Shown piece by piece: positions 45,861-60,007 of a stretch of DNA of 64,000 bases (its first letter is position 1; each line of letters begins with the position of its first letter). The position numbers were made by a program, and so were the translations under genes. The notes below the pieces were generated by a model. It did not search any database. It saw only the letters and a list, made by a program, of their open reading frames with translations, and was not told the origin of the DNA. The DNA lies in NCBI RefSeq assembly GCF_036588685.1, contig NC_086375.1, positions 12,509,472-12,573,471 on the forward strand, in the 5' to 3' direction. Source of the DNA: Mytilus trossulus. Its lineage: Eukaryota > Mollusca > Bivalvia > Mytilida > Mytilidae.

Positions 45861-47325
45861 TGAAAAGTGACTTTTTTAAAGTAGTAATTACCTTCTGGCT
45901 GAACATTAGTCAAAGCAGGGGTATCTCGAAGGGTATACCGTTGAACACACAAATCAAATGCTACAGTGTTCATGGTTTTTAGTATGGCAAAATATAAAAT
46001 TATACACTAAACTTGAATTTGGCACTGTTAAACTGCTTTCTTCTTTAATTAAATAAACATTTAACACAAGTAGAAAATACCTTTAGACTCTGATGAAATG
46101 ATTGGTTTAATATCTGTGTACTAAATGAAGCTACATTATGTTGGTAGGCTGTTTTAACACGGAAAAAATTGATAACTGTGCAAAACCTGAACTATTTATC
46201 ATGGAAATAAAACCCCATGTAGTGGAAGTATCGTCACAAAAAAGTTGAAGTAATATTGTGTAGATTAGTAGGAGATAGGTAATTCTGGCTAAATATGTGC
46301 GCTGAAATGAGGATAATAATTATTTACACAGTAACCCGTTTATACAAGTTAATCAATAGTTGATAATACATAATACATAGGTATACCACATTATGGTTCA
46401 TAACTGTAGAGTTGGATATGATATATCTTTATTAATTCATTGATTTAATATTCCAGGGGAAAATAAAGATGCCTGCTTATGATGTTTGACCGAAATCGTC
46501 AGTAGTCAGGTATTTTGAAAAGGTAGGTCTTTGTCTTATATGATACTGATGTATCAGGTTTAAGTTTTAAAAAATCTTGGTTTTAAGTATGGCAAAATAT
46601 AAAAAATGCCAATAATTGATCTGTACTTAGTTTCGATTGATCAACAATAGTTATTTATTTCAGTCTACACAACTTTATACCTATAATAGTATAACCATCC
46701 CTCTGTAATGACTTCATGTTATTTTCTCCTCATAGAACAAAGATCTATAGGATCTCAGAACAGAAAAAATACGAAGTAAATGCTATTTCGATATCCTGGG
46801 TATTTTTAAATTGAGAGGAACTATAGAATTATAGAGCCGTTCAATTTAGTTATCTTTGGTTATATAGCAAGGCAGTTATTTATTATACTGATTATATACA
46901 ATTAAAATTCTTAGATTTCTGTGTAAGTAAAACACACTTTCCTCCTTAAGTGGCTCCCTCCTATAACAAACATTTACATCCCCGTCGTCTTTAAAGTTTT
47001 AAAAAACTTTATTTTCAGCAGAGTCCATTTGCCTAGATATTTTCCTGTAATATTTGCTATTTAAAAGTAAACGAAACATAATTGTACAGAATACCATTTT
47101 CTTATGAATATGGTAATAGACTTTTACATTGTTATATGTGCCAAATACGGCTAAGGTAATTCATTCCTTGGATACGAGAATCCTTAGTTTTTCGAAAAAA
47201 TCAAAGCTGTGTCACAGGAAATTGATAAAAAAAATACCATAGATCTGATATTCATGTCAGCACCTACTCGGCTGGTGATACTCTCGGGGAATAAACGTCC
47301 ACCAGCAGTGGCATCGACCCAGTGG
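45861..47325. other. No recognisable gene
   Basis: AT-rich. 'agtatggcaaaatataaaa' occurs twice (45978 and 46587). Nothing coding. Confidence 0.4.
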
Positions 47326-47420
47326 TGTAAATAGTTATCAAAGGTACTAGGATTATAATTTAATACGCCAGTTTCGTCTACATAAGACTCATCAGTGACG
47401 CTCAAATCAAAATAGTTTAA
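47235..47420 (+). repeat. Mussel-type repeat (GTACCAGGATTATAATTT family)
   Basis: Holds 'agttatcaaaggtactagga', 'ttcgtctacataagactcat' and 'cagtgacgctcaaatc'. Other copies or fragments: 10886-10927, 48150-48290, 49363-49430 and 60008-60140. Confidence 0.75.
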
Positions 47421-49553
47421 AAATTGTTTACCACCTATAATAGACCAGAAACAGTTAAACAAACTAACAAACATACGCATCAAAATGAATAACAAAAATC
47501 AAAGACGTATGAAAATGAAAGAACGAAAAAAAAAGTAACCAAAACACTGAACTCCTAGGTAAATTGAAATAGGGTGAGTCTATAAAAACTGACAAATAAA
47601 ACATTATCAACCAACGGAGCGGGTAAGAAACAACTGTCATATTACATCAGAAACAAATAAATATGAAATCTATAAAATAAAGATCACAATACACAAATCT
47701 CAAAATAAGGAATTTTTTTTGCTAAGAATAAAATTAAATGAATAAAATTGGATTCTTTTTCAGGCTGATTTTGTTTTAAAATCTACATCTTTTGAAAATC
47801 ATTAGATTTGTTGTTTATTTTTGTGTCCATTAAAGTAAGACCATTTCAGTTTAACCAAAGGGTGGATCAAGTGATACAATATGTGGCCTTATCACCAATT
47901 TGTTATTTTTTTCAATGAATTGGCATAAATTGTGTCTTTTTTTCTGTAATTGGGCGGAATTTACTTGATTTTCTGTTGCCTTACTGTTATCTGGTGAACA
48001 TATAGTTTTTTTTTAAATGTGGACCATCACACAAATCGTCTTGATTGAAGACTTTTGAACTGAACTCCCCATTTGTTATTTTCGTGTCCTGAAATGATCT
48101 GATCAATTTTGTATGGTAGTCAACTCTTGATATATATTTTATTAAATAAACTCGTCATAGATACCATGATTGAAATTTTATATTTACGCCAGATTCGCGT
48201 TTCGTCTTCAAAAGACTCTTCAGTGACGCTCGAATAAAAAATGTAAAAAATGCCATATAAAGAACGAAGTTGAAGAGCATTTAGAACAAAACATTCCTAA
48301 AAGTTTTGCCAAGTTCAGCTTAAGGATATAGGGAAACAATTTTTGTAAGTAACGTACTAAAGGGAACATATGCGAAATTTCAAAAATTTTCATAACAGCT
48401 TCCTTAAACATTTAAACTGTGATTAAGCAAGTTACCACGTGCGTAAAAGATTCAAGATTTTTGTAAATATCTCTGATAAATGCATGCCAATTTGGAGTTT
48501 AATTTTGAAGACAAATATAACCTTGATGATATGTACCTATTTTTTACTTTGAATATAAAATTTCTAGTTTTATAGTTACTTCATGTCACAACTGTGTGTC
48601 CGTATTCAAAAACCTTATTGCGAACCAAATTGTGCTGAGAAAGCATGACAATCCGGAATTTGTCCGTCCCTGTAACAATATTTTGCAAATAATATATTCC
48701 ATTTTGCCAACAAACATAACTTCAAAGGCTTTCATAAGGTTCCATTCATTATCCCAATGCTGATAGTCTAAAATGCGAGAAACTGATTTTGCGCTTTCAC
48801 AATTCAATTTCAACCAATTCACTAAAGATGAGGAAGGGTATGAATTAAATGGAAACATTTAATGGTTACAGTTACTCTTGCAGTCAGTAAACGTGCAGCA
48901 ACTTTCTTTAAATTCAACGTTTAGGGACATAATAAGCCATTCAAGTACTTTTTTTTTATCATACATCACAGTCTTACCATGGTCAATCTCATTCTATTAA
49001 TACAAATCTAAAAAAAATATTAACGAATCAAAAGTTTGAAATATATCTTTATTTTCATCGTTGTGCTGACATTTATATATGACAAATATACAAGTATCGA
49101 AAGAAGATATTATCTTTAACAAACAAATTTTATTGATAGTATGTAAGTATGAAGCTGTTGATATCAAATTATTTTGTTACATGTAAGTTCATAAGTCTGT
49201 TAATTAACAATTTTATAGAATTCTTAATTAATTGAAACACTAAGGGTATTCTACCTGCCTACGCTTTATTTGGTACATCATTTTTAAAATATTGCTTTTT
49301 TACATTTTTCAAATCGGTATTTGATTTGACCTCCAAATTGTTTGATTCTAGTGTCATTGGTAATAGTTATCAAAAGTACCAGGATTATAATTTTTTACGC
49401 CAAACGTAAGATTTTTTTAGACGAAACATGCGCTAACATACAAAATTATAAGCTTGGTATCTTTAATGAGCTTTTATATCTGTAAATAAGAGATTAAGGG
49501 TGATTTCTAAACACTATCATGAACACTAATATCATTATTTCTATATTATACAG
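47421..49553. other. Probable intron of the kinesin light chain gene, repeat fragments only
   Basis: Two fragments of the GTACCAGGATTATAATTT family and AT-rich sequence. I searched by eye for other tetratricopeptide exons and found none. Confidence 0.4.
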
Positions 49554-49662
49554 TCCCACAGCTTCCACAACATTAAACAAATTAGGAACTTTATACCGTC
49601 GTCAGGGAAAGCATGAAGCTGCCGAAACATTAGAGGAATATGTAAAGTCAGCTAATAAAGAT
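49554..49662 (+). CDS. KLC: Kinesin light chain, single internal exon
   Basis: Exon bounded by acceptor TATTATACAG and donor GTAAGT. The first base completes a codon and the remaining 108 bases give 36 codons ending on a codon boundary. It reads PTASTTLNKLGTLYRRQGK, then HEAAETLEEYVKSANKD. The segment SPTxxTTLxxLGxLYRRQGKxEAAETLE is the last tetratricopeptide repeat of kinesin light chains, which bind cargo adaptors for kinesin-1 transport. The end (EEYVKSANKD) departs from the usual basic tail. Neighbouring exons are not visible within the window, so the gene has long introns, or this is an isolated exon duplicate. Downstream lies a BEL/Pao fragment. Confidence 0.82.
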
Positions 49663-51600
49663 GTAAGTTACTTAGAATGTATGTAATTTATTTACATTAT
49701 ATTAAGCTTTTCTGTATTTCTTTGACAGACATATTTTGATTTCCGTACTTTTAGGATTAATTAACACATAGTTCCTTCTTATTTGTTATAATCAGCAATC
49801 ATGTGATTTAACATCTTGGATAGAAAGATTATGAAGTGTATTTGATTATTTATCTTGTGCTTGGTGAATTCAGAGAATTCATGAGATTTTGACAAGGATA
49901 TTAATATATATAGACATGTCAAAATTCAGCCTTATAAAACTATCGGATAATACACCAAATAATCATAAAATGTTACATTGTTGTACAAATGAATGCAATA
50001 TGAAGCATAAGGATAGTTTTGGTAAATGTGTTTTTGTCATTACATGAATATCTTTATTTTTTCAAATTGCACACCTAAACATCAACCTATTTGTACATAA
50101 AAGTCTTGCACTTAATTTGAAAATGCTTCCTTTTCAAAAGAATTTCTTAGAATGAGAGAGAAAGATTATTTAAAATGTTTATATTTTGATTGAATTAAAG
50201 ATAATGTTGATGCTTTTATGTGTACTCTCAGTAAGCTCACTAAACACTTTTAGAGGAAGTATTAACTTATTAATATTATAAACTTTACTGGTTTTGCTAA
50301 CCATGATTTACTTAATGCATATACAGGGCAATACTTATCTCCTTTATTCGCTTGAAATGAAGACACAATCTGGTGTACTAGATATCTGTCCTAAAATTAG
50401 ACATGCTGAAAAGTTCTCCTTTATAATCATTTTTTTTCTATGTGACGTTTACATTTTTTGACGTCAGACACGCGAAGCAATGAATGTGTTTTTTTAATTT
50501 AATAGATGCTTTTGTGATTTTTTTTGTAAATGATTGTTCGTTTTGAGATTGTAACACAGTGATGACTGCTGTAACCATATTTTGACTATTCTATTAATTA
50601 TGTCTGTTTTGTTCACGCATCGTTGTAAATATAACAGAATTTGTTTCGACTGTCAAACAAGAAGAGGTTTAGCGCTATTAAATCAGGTTCAATCCACCAT
50701 TTTCTACATTTGAATTTGAAAATGCCTGTACCAAGTCAGGAATAAGACAGTTGTTGTCCATTTGTTTGATGTGTTTTGTCATTTGATTTTGCAATTTGAT
50801 TAATAGGGACTTTCCGATTGAATTTCCTCGGAGTTCAGTATTTTTGTGATTTAATTTTTTCGGTACATGTATTATGTAAAATTGATTCAATTTCATTCAT
50901 TCTCTTTAAATAAACTAAATGAGATGGAAGACATTTATTGGACCAACTCCGAAATAATGTGTACAATTACAGTAGTAAGATTCATAAATAGAATAATATG
51001 AGTAATTGCTAATTTCTGTGATACTTGTAATGCTTTCCATGTTAACCCTGAAACTATACTATTTACATGAACATTTGGAATGCCACAGTCACTATAGTAT
51101 TTGTAAGTCCTCGCTCGTAGTGATAATAACCGGAGAAGTGTTAAAAACTCCAAACATAGAGATACCAGTTTTGTTGAACGAATACCTATTTGCTTTGCTT
51201 GCATGAATGTCCTTGAAGAAAGAAAATTTTAAAATACATTCGAATAATTATCTTTCCTATGATTTCAGGATAAGTAGGCGTTCTTACAGTGATTTTCAAC
51301 GATGATAGTGTTGAATATTTTTTTTCGAATTACTTCTAAGTTAACCATGTTAATGTGTAAATGGGCATTTGCAACGATCTATTAAAAAAGTAAAAAGTGA
51401 AATATAATCGATTTTAGCAGCCAGTGTGGTTCAATTTCATCAAAATAAGCAAGGAAACATCGCTGATAAATAATTCACTTGCAAGTGCATAACTCGATCT
51501 CATTGATTTCGTATGCATGTGACCCTTAATCCAACCCTTAGCTAGAGGTTGGTTACGTATGAATTATGCATGTTCAGTTATTAAAAGCAAATGAATTAAA
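49663..51600. other. Intronic or intergenic, no feature recognised
   Basis: AT-rich. Small frames at 50678-50896 and 50935-51206 have no family resemblance. Confidence 0.4.
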
Positions 51601-51612
51601 GAAACGACACAA

Positions 51613-52888
51613 AACTACGACTGGAAATACGTACCAACAGAATCAAATCCAGCCGACCTTCAAACTCGAGGAATATCATCAACGCAATTAAAAGAATCGA
51701 CTTTGTGGATGCAAGGACCATCATGGATATCAGATGAGAACAGTTGGCCTACATGGACCCCACAAGTTAAACAAGAGACTCTTTTTTTAACGACAACAGA
51801 TGACAACGAAAAGATGAAACCGTGTGTATTAAATGGAATTTCGAAAATTCTCGTCATTGAAGAAGTTACTACGAGTTACATGCTACGTGTTTAAATTTGT
51901 GAATATATGTAAAATAAGCGACCGTATAACTTGAGGAAATATGCTAGACACGGAAAAGATATTACGAAAGATGAAATCGACCGCGCAACTCGTACATGGA
52001 TTACAGATATTCAAAATGAAAAATTCAGTAATGAAAAGCAGCAACTCGCAAACCCGTCACATGACAAGAATCTACCGTTTGTTATACAACTGCGCTTGTT
52101 CATAGATACAGAAGGTGTCATTCGATGCGCCGGGCGCATACACAATTCACAGTTAGACGACTCCGCGAAGTTTCCAGTGTTACTACCGAAGAAAAATCAA
52201 TTTACGGACTTAGTTATATTGAACGCGCACCTGCAGATGTTACATTCTGGTGCTAGACAGACAATTACGCAAATCCGCTAATCATATTGGATACCTTCCA
52301 TTAGACAATGCGTTAACCACATCGTACAGAAATGTGTAAAGTGCCGAAAAGTGACCGGAAAAGCATTTCCACAGCAAATTTCGCCTCCGCTACCAAAGGA
52401 TAGAGTCACCGATATGATACCGTTTACGACAACTGGCGTTGATTTCGCTGGACCCCTATTCGTTAAAGATAATGGACTTGTTACAAAATCGTATATTTGC
52501 CTATTCACATGTGCTTGTATTCGTGCCGTACACCTAGAATTTGTTACAGATATGACAATCGAATTATTCAAATTTTGATTGTACAGAAGCCAACAAACGT
52601 TACAACCATAAAGTAACTTTAATTGAACACTTTGCAAAACGATGGAGAATGGAATATCTCACCGGATTAAGAGAATTTCATCGCGTCGCCGGAGACCAAA
52701 GCGCACATGTGAAAATCGGTTCCGTCGTAAAAATCATAGACAATTTACCGAGAATGATGTGGGAACTAGCAGTTATAGAAGATTTGATCACCGGAAAAGA
52801 TAAAGTCATAAGAGCAGTCAAACTTCGGACATCAAATGGACTGATTACCACGAGACCAATTGTGAAACTAGTGCCATTGGAAATATGA
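51613..52888 (+). pseudogene. BEL/Pao fragment: peptidase end, integrase (deleted) and DUF5641-like domain
   Basis: Plus-strand pieces of a different BEL/Pao family. 51613-51894 reads YDWKYVPTESNPADLQTRG and LWMQGPSWI, the end of the Pao peptidase region. After a shift, 51931-52281 gives the integrase linker and zinc-binding part (RCAGRIHN, ILNAHLQMLHSG). An in-frame TAA at 52279-52281 interrupts it; the same frame continues with SYWIPSIRQCV and KCVKCRK. 52351-52578 gives the core start TTTGVDFAGPLFVKDNG...YICLFTCACIRAVHLE. At about 52572 the rest of the catalytic core, including the second aspartate and glutamate, is deleted, and the frame changes directly to the C-terminal module (KRYNHKVTLIEHFAKRWR, EYLTGLREFHR, RPIVKLVPLE). 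No LTRs were found. Dead. Confidence 0.9.
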
Positions 52889-54265
52889 ACTTTAATTGTT
52901 AAAAGTGTTTTTTCAATACCCTTTTTATGAACAATACATGAACAGTAATTGCATTTTGCGGCCCCCAGAATGTTGTGAATTAGTTATAGTTACTTTATAC
53001 TCTTTTATTTGTTTAACTTTTTACCGCCATTTACGTAACAATAGGCCCACAACGTTGTCACTTGCCGACGTCTCTCTTGTATATCATAGACTAGTAAAGC
53101 TTACGAGCATTGAAGACGCTTTTGTGTTTACTAATATCGATACGTCCAAAACAGCAACATTGAAAGTGAAACAAATGTAAACCATTTGAATGGCTGATTC
53201 GAATGATCTTCAAAAAGATGTGTTCTTTGTATTTGACGTCATTAGGCATGGTCGCGGTTTTTCAAGACGTTATAAAAGGAATTTCAGAGGAAAGCAAGAG
53301 AATTTGACGTCATAATTAAGTTTTGACCAATGAAGAACTGAGATCAACCGAACTAAATAAATATAATCAACAGGTCCGGAAAAGGATAAATCGGTTAAGA
53401 ATGAGAGAAACATGGTTAATAAACAACCTTGTAACATATTATGGATGTGAATTTTTTTTTACGTAAGACATCTTTTTTTCGAGAGTAATGCAAGGGAAAT
53501 ATGTCTTTTCGAGAGTAAGGGAGCTACCATTTAATTTTGATGGGGATCGGGGGGGGGGGGGGGAGGAATAGGATGAAATTTAAAACAAATAGGCAAAAGT
53601 TTTGAGTAAAAAACTTCCTTTGCCCTCCTTATAATGTAATACTCAGGTACATGCAATTTCTATCCCCTTGCTTTTATGATTATATAGCATTAATTAATTA
53701 TTTGTTATATTTTTTTTCTGGTTTAATTTCTGTCTTAAAACGGTTAAACATGATATTTCCAATGTTTTAACTGTGTTAAAAGGATTGACATTTTATGTAA
53801 ACCCCGTGTTCCGTCATGCATAACATAATGTTCAGAGAGGAATTCGAACACAAAGTTAAGTTCATTGACAACGTAGATAGTCTAAATAATAAAATTATAC
53901 CAAACTATCACTATTTAGTATTTCCATACAGTGGAATAGTACTTATTATTCTTGTTCCAATTGCTGTCTATGGTTGACTGACAGGTGGTGTTCTTTTGAT
54001 CTGAAGTTCACATTGTTCAGTTGAGATCCGTCAATGAATTAATTCACTACCGTCAGACTTGCTTTGAGGAAGAATGGCCTAGAGTACAAATTGGGGTATT
54101 TTGTCCTTCAATGAGTCAAACAATTTTTAAAGTAATTGTATCTATGAAATAAATTTATTACCCAACATGATATAAGTTATGGTTGTTAAATTTTGTTCAT
54201 GCTGAATATATGTGATATAAGTAAATATATGTTAGTGTTAAATTTTATTGATTAAGATAATTTTA
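52889..54265. other. No recognisable gene
   Basis: AT-rich. A run of 14 G near 53550 is flanked by purines. A 94-codon frame at 52896-53180 has no family resemblance. Confidence 0.4.
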
Positions 54266-54269
54266 TTGC

Positions 54270-54450
54270 TATTTTATGGCCCAGCTACGATAGTAGAGGG
54301 GTATTATGTTATCTGGTATGTGGGTCCATTCGTTCGTTCGTTTGTCCGTTCGTCTGTCTCATTTAAGGTTCACGGTCCACTGAAGATAGAAAATGGTAGT
54401 GCGTATGGGGCATCCGTGTACTATGGACGCATTCTTGTTATATATACAAT
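54270..54450 (+). repeat. Interspersed repeat related to 27134-27430
   Basis: 'gtgggtccattcgttcgttcg', 'cacggtccactgaagatag' and 'ggggcatccgtgtactatgg'. Here it is not split by a MITE. Confidence 0.6.
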
Positions 54451-56265
54451 GAACATGTAGTGTATATATTTAAATGGTGGTTATTTTGTAGAAAATAATT
54501 TCTTGATTTATTATAAGGATAAGATATTTAGTTGAATGAAAACATTGTATCGAAAAACTAGTTGTAATTCTCAAAATATGAATTAATAAAACAAAAATAT
54601 CCGATTTACTTTCCCCCGATTTCCCTTATAATATGACGCCTTATACTCGTAATAATGGGGTATTATGACTCTGGTCAACGATGTTTAACTTCTCTTTAAC
54701 TTTCGTCAGTAGTAATAGGCCGGTGACCAAAGTCGGATTTATAAAATTTTAATCGTCAAAAATGGTACACGCCTATATCATATATCATTGGATTCGGAAA
54801 TATTTGTACTTTGAGATTCTTCTGGTCGTCAAATGAAAATTTGGTGCAGTTTTTCAGAAATCTTGATCAAAGGTCATAGGTCGTTTTCAAGGAAAATTAA
54901 AATTGCATATCTAACTCCAATTTAAATACCCTTTTTACATTAGAATGATTGAAAACTTAAATCTATTTTCTTCCTTATTCAATTTTTCATCCAAAAAGTG
55001 GAAATCCATTATTATATGAGATTTCAAAACACACGTATGCGACTGTACAAAAAGGGGGGTAGTTTTCAGTTTTACATGATGTAATTTTTTTCAAATAATA
55101 AGAACAACGTCTGTCAAAAATTAACAAAATTTATCGAAAATTATGAAGAAATATGTATTTATTCATATAACCACCTATTATACATCAATGAAAGTGAAAA
55201 CTTGAGTTTTTGCCATATACGTTGAACTCGGTTCATGCAAAACAGATAACACAAATTATTTCAAAACATGCTAATAGCCGAGTTTTGACAATGTCATGAC
55301 GATTTCTATGAAATAAATTTGTATCAATAGGAAAATAAATCATTTTAAGATAAACTTACAACTTTAAAAAGGTATATTTTATGAAAGAATAGCCTTTTAT
55401 TCGTTTGAAAATGAAGAACGTTTCGGTTATTCAATCCCAAACTAAGTGACCCAAGATCATATTTTTTTTTATGCGGGATATATTGACATAGCGCTAAATA
55501 TACCTAACTTTAATCAGTAATTCAGACCTCAAATGACTTTTGTACTGTGGGGACGTTATAACGACGTTCTGACCATTGGCTGGAATACGTATGTTCGCAA
55601 GTGGAAGTTTTAGCAAATCTCGAATGTCAGTATTGGTCCGTAGTGTTTAAAGAACACGACAAAATTCTTAAGCCACGAACCCTATAATGATATTGCGAAT
55701 ATCAATCTTAAACTTCGTACATTTAACGTGTTATGCCTTACAATAGAGTGGTGGTCAAATTTTTTTGTACCACATATGGCGAGCTTTTATCCATCACCAT
55801 TGGACATCATCGTCATTGCTAAATACACTTTGGCCATGTCAATCTATTTTATGGGGGACATAAAACAACTGAAACATCAGTGCACCTCTAGGACAAATGT
55901 CAAAAGAACCCTGTGTTAAAAGAAACGTCTTGTCCTGCTGCTTGAAACTCAAAATATCTCTAAACAAAAGCCAAGACATGACTGTAGTTTGTGCAATATT
56001 TTCGATTGTCGTGGTCGTTATGCCCTACATTCTGGTTTGTATAAGTGATTTGATATCTGAACTAGGGATAGCATGTATATCACACTGCTGATGGTAAAAA
56101 AAACTTTCTTCTGTGAATGATCTTGTAATTTAGAATACAACAGTTTGACTCCCAGTAAAAGTTCATAGTGGCTATATGACAAATAAGCATTATTAAAACA
56201 GCCTTTACTTAATTGTTCTGTTTTAGAGAATGAAATTCTTCGTCTTGGTTGTAGTTTTCTTTACA
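54451..56265. other. No recognisable gene
   Basis: AT-rich sequence. Frames at 55728-55919 and 55897-56091 look random. Confidence 0.4.
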
Positions 56266-56430
56266 ATAGATGCAAGCATATGAAAGTGAGACAAAAGATA
56301 CCAAAGGGACATTAAAAGTCATAAGTCGAAATAAGCTGACATCGCCATGGCCGAAAAATGAAGAAAAAGAACACAGACAAACAATAGTACACATAGCACA
56401 ACCTTTGATAGCCGTGACTTCGGTTTCTTG
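56266..56430 (-). repeat. Naiad-type element 3' tail fragment
   Basis: On the minus strand 'tgtgctatgtgtactattgt' and 'ggccatggcgatgtcagct' match the 3' tail after the reverse transcriptase at 61970-62140 on the plus strand. Confidence 0.7.
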
Positions 56431-59400
56431 ACTTGAGCCGGCTGCCATTTTGTCTGTATGTCTCAAAGAAACACGGACAACAGTACGTAAGTTACCGAAG
56501 GTTATGTTTAAAACAAAGCATGGGGAACTCAAGGAAAAACAAAAAATAGTTAAGTTTGGTTGTGTCACCAAGATGTTACCCGTGTCATGCGAATCAAAAG
56601 CATCATTATATTACAAACCGGAATGGAACACAAATTAATTGCAAATTTTCAGATTTGATCTGACACTTAGTATCTAAAAATTGTAAACCGCAAAAAGACG
56701 TGCTAGTGAGTTGGGCGACGACAGAGCTTAACTATATCATTATTCGTGATACGGTAATATAAACCTATTTTGTGTCTATTTCAGTCGCAAGTTCTTCATA
56801 ATTCATTACATGACACCAACATCAAATTTCCACGTTCGACACTCAGGTGTTACAATTGAAACAGAATCTTCTAAACTTTCCGGGGGCACACGAGATAACC
56901 TTGTTTTCAGTATGTTTCGTGTTAATCTTTGGTTGTCTATGTAGGGTTTTGCAGAATTTTGTTTGTCATTTACGTCGTTCTCCTAATTTTACCATGCCGT
57001 TTTGATATTATCGTCGACTAATATGTTTAAATATCCCTTAAAATTCTGCGGCCTGTTTTAAGTAGTCAGGGGTACACCCCTGTCCATGAAAACTGTATTG
57101 ACTCAACACGCACCAGCATAGGGTATCATTTGAGATATGTGCACATTATACGATGGCGCAGAGGAGTGTAGTACATTGAGACCTACCTGGGGAATTGACA
57201 TTTTGAAAGTTAAAATCGCCCTCCAAAGTTTGTCATAGATTTTTGTTTGTAGTCGTCAATCCGTCTCAATATCAAAGAAAAAGGCCAAGATATGTGGCGA
57301 ACATTCTAATTTCTGTAGTACATGTATCCTTTATCACAAACTAACTGGGAAATGTAAGTACTGACTGACTAAAATTTAGGTAAAAAAGAGAAAGGTAATC
57401 TTCATTATATCTGAATTTTGAAATCATAGAACTAAGCAAAAAGGTTTACTTTAGGTCTTTAACAGGTTTTGCATTTCAAATCGTAGTGCGAACTGCATGT
57501 AGATATCACTATGTCATGTAGACTTATGCATCATTAGTATCCATTTTTATTATAAACATTTTTCAAGCGAATAGAATGATAGATGTACATCTATGAATTA
57601 AAGTCACCATTATATGCGCAATCTTGTGTATTCTTTATCATTACACCAATCAACTGTGTCAAAATACCTCAATTTACTGTACGTTTGTAAAAATAAATAA
57701 ATTATTCTACTTCTGCATTTAACAAAATAACCCTATTTAAGGTATTAAAATGAATGTTTGCCTCTTTGAAATGATAACACAAAGTTTCAACGGACTTTCT
57801 AGTCTTGTTATCTCTTTTTGGGATTTTGTCGGATCCCTATTTCATAAATAAACCATTGAAAAACTTATTTCGCCTTTCGTATAAATAAAATCAAAATAAC
57901 ACAACCTTAAAAAAGAATTACGGACACAAAAATAATTCAACTAAACAATAAAACATCAACAAAAACAATTTATATCAAGTCCAAATATAACATGAAAACT
58001 ATGTCCCAGCCCAATCATGGACGGGACACAACTATCCGGAACATTTTTAAGTAAATGATTGATGAGAAGAGATTTTTGAAATTAAAAAAAATATCGTTTT
58101 AAACAATACGACCTCATAAAAACATGTGTACATGAAAAGAAAAATTGTAGTTTTATTACTTTATAGTAGATACGATATAATCTATTCATCAGCGCTTTGC
58201 TGTATGATGTTGGAATCGGGTAAAACACAAATTTTCCCCGTTAACAGTAGTTTTTACCTTCATAATTTGTCATCAAAAGGCTTTGAGGATTACCCTTTTT
58301 GTCTAATGTATAGAAAATTATGTTTCACGTTTAAATAAAACAAAAAAGAAAGATAGGCGATGGCAGCTTTTGAATAAAATTCCAAACTGCATGACACTTA
58401 TGATCTGCATTTGATGTCAAATTTTCTGACTAAAAGCTGAAATAAAAAAAAATGCACCATACGACTTTTTGACGACCAATCTTAAATTCAAGTAAAATCA
58501 TTTTTCTAGGACTATGCCAACTTTTAGCCGTGTACCATGAAGTGAAATTAAACTCCTTTAATAATCGACTTTTTCCTATTCTGTCACCGCACTATAAGAT
58601 CGATTTTTACAAAAATGTAGTTTTAATTTTGGTTTCTGAGTATGAAGCTTTACAATAGTAGATAAAACACCTTTCATTTTGAAAAATGTTCAATGTCTTG
58701 GAAGCAAAACTAATAAGTCATTCTTTCATTCTGCTATCATATTTTACACTCCATTGATACAAGATGGAGCTCGTAATCGGTTTTTTGAATGAAAAGTGAC
58801 TTGCAATTTTACAATTTTGTGTTATAAAGAAATCAAAGGGAGTAAAACAACCTTCCAAAAAATGTAGTTCTATTGTGTCTTTTCTTCACATTTCGTTGAC
58901 AAGCATCTCTAAATAGTGCAAACGTTTATTTTGGTCACAAAATATTTCAAAAATAATACTAATAAATTTGAACAAAAAAAGACTTTGCTTGATTAATTGA
59001 TCTTTGTGAACTACATAGAAGAAGTAATAGATAAACGTCATTGAAAAACAGAACCCCAACGACACAAATAACCGATCAAATCTAGAAAAAAACATACGTT
59101 TAAAATACACAAGTAAAAAACCGCATATCGAGGCAATAGTTTGAACATAACACATACATACTTGACAAAAAAATGTCGAACTACAGATATTTATCAGAAT
59201 TACTTTCTTCTTTCTTAGATCTATTAAACAATGTGTTTAGTACCAAAATAATCTGAAACCAGTAGACAAAAATACTGGGCCAAGATATTTACACACAAAA
59301 ACTTATACAAATAAAAAGGAAACCGGACACCCCCCCCCCCCAAAAAAAAAACCCCAACAACAACAAAAAACAACAAAAAGATCCCCATAACCTTGTACAG

Positions 59401-60005
59401 TGGTTTAACAGTAAAACATATGAACACACTATACAAATCACTTGATAAGTCATGAGCTCACAAAAACTCAAACAGAACGCTGGATGGTAACTATACATCC
59501 CTACAGCAAAAGATTGTTTAAATGCATGTAAATGTGAAATGAACACTTACCCTGCTTTAGTGCTATTCTTTAAATTAATTCTTAGATATCATAGTATTGT
59601 TATCCTTTTTTTCATATCCATCGACATATGTAGTCCCTATGTAATTTGCATCAGAGATGTTTACAATTCTGTTAATTTTTTTCAATTTTGAAGATAATAT
59701 GAAAAATGCACAAACAATAGTTAAATATCTTATTTTGAAACCGAATGTCCTCTCAGAACTTAATTGTATATTTCAAGAAGATTTGACTTATTTGTAGCAT
59801 TAGCATTTCTGTTTCAATTTTGTTCACCTCCTCCATCCCCCCCCCCCCCAAACCTTTTTATTAAATTTGCATATCATTGAGATTTTTTTTTCTGATTCAA
59901 GGATTGATCTTACAATTAATTACAAATAATGAGGTACCACACACATTGTATATACACATAAATTCAATAAAAAGATAAACAATGATTATTAAAAAGACAA
60001 TAACA
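56431..60005. other. No recognisable gene
   Basis: AT-rich, with a C10/A10 homopolymer junction near 59330-59350 and a C10 run near 59838. Open frames up to 89 codons are low-complexity. Confidence 0.35.
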
Positions 60006-60007
60006 AT

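Noticed and set aside
53545..53565. Long G run as a G-quadruplex regulator
   Set aside because: A single mononucleotide run in non-coding DNA; more likely a slippage tract or sequencing artefact.
56209..56571. 120-codon minus-strand ORF as a gene
   Set aside because: Most of it is the antisense-placed 3' tail of the Naiad-type family.
59224..59546. Membrane-like ORFs with glycine runs
   Set aside because: Produced by C and A homopolymer runs; no coding character.
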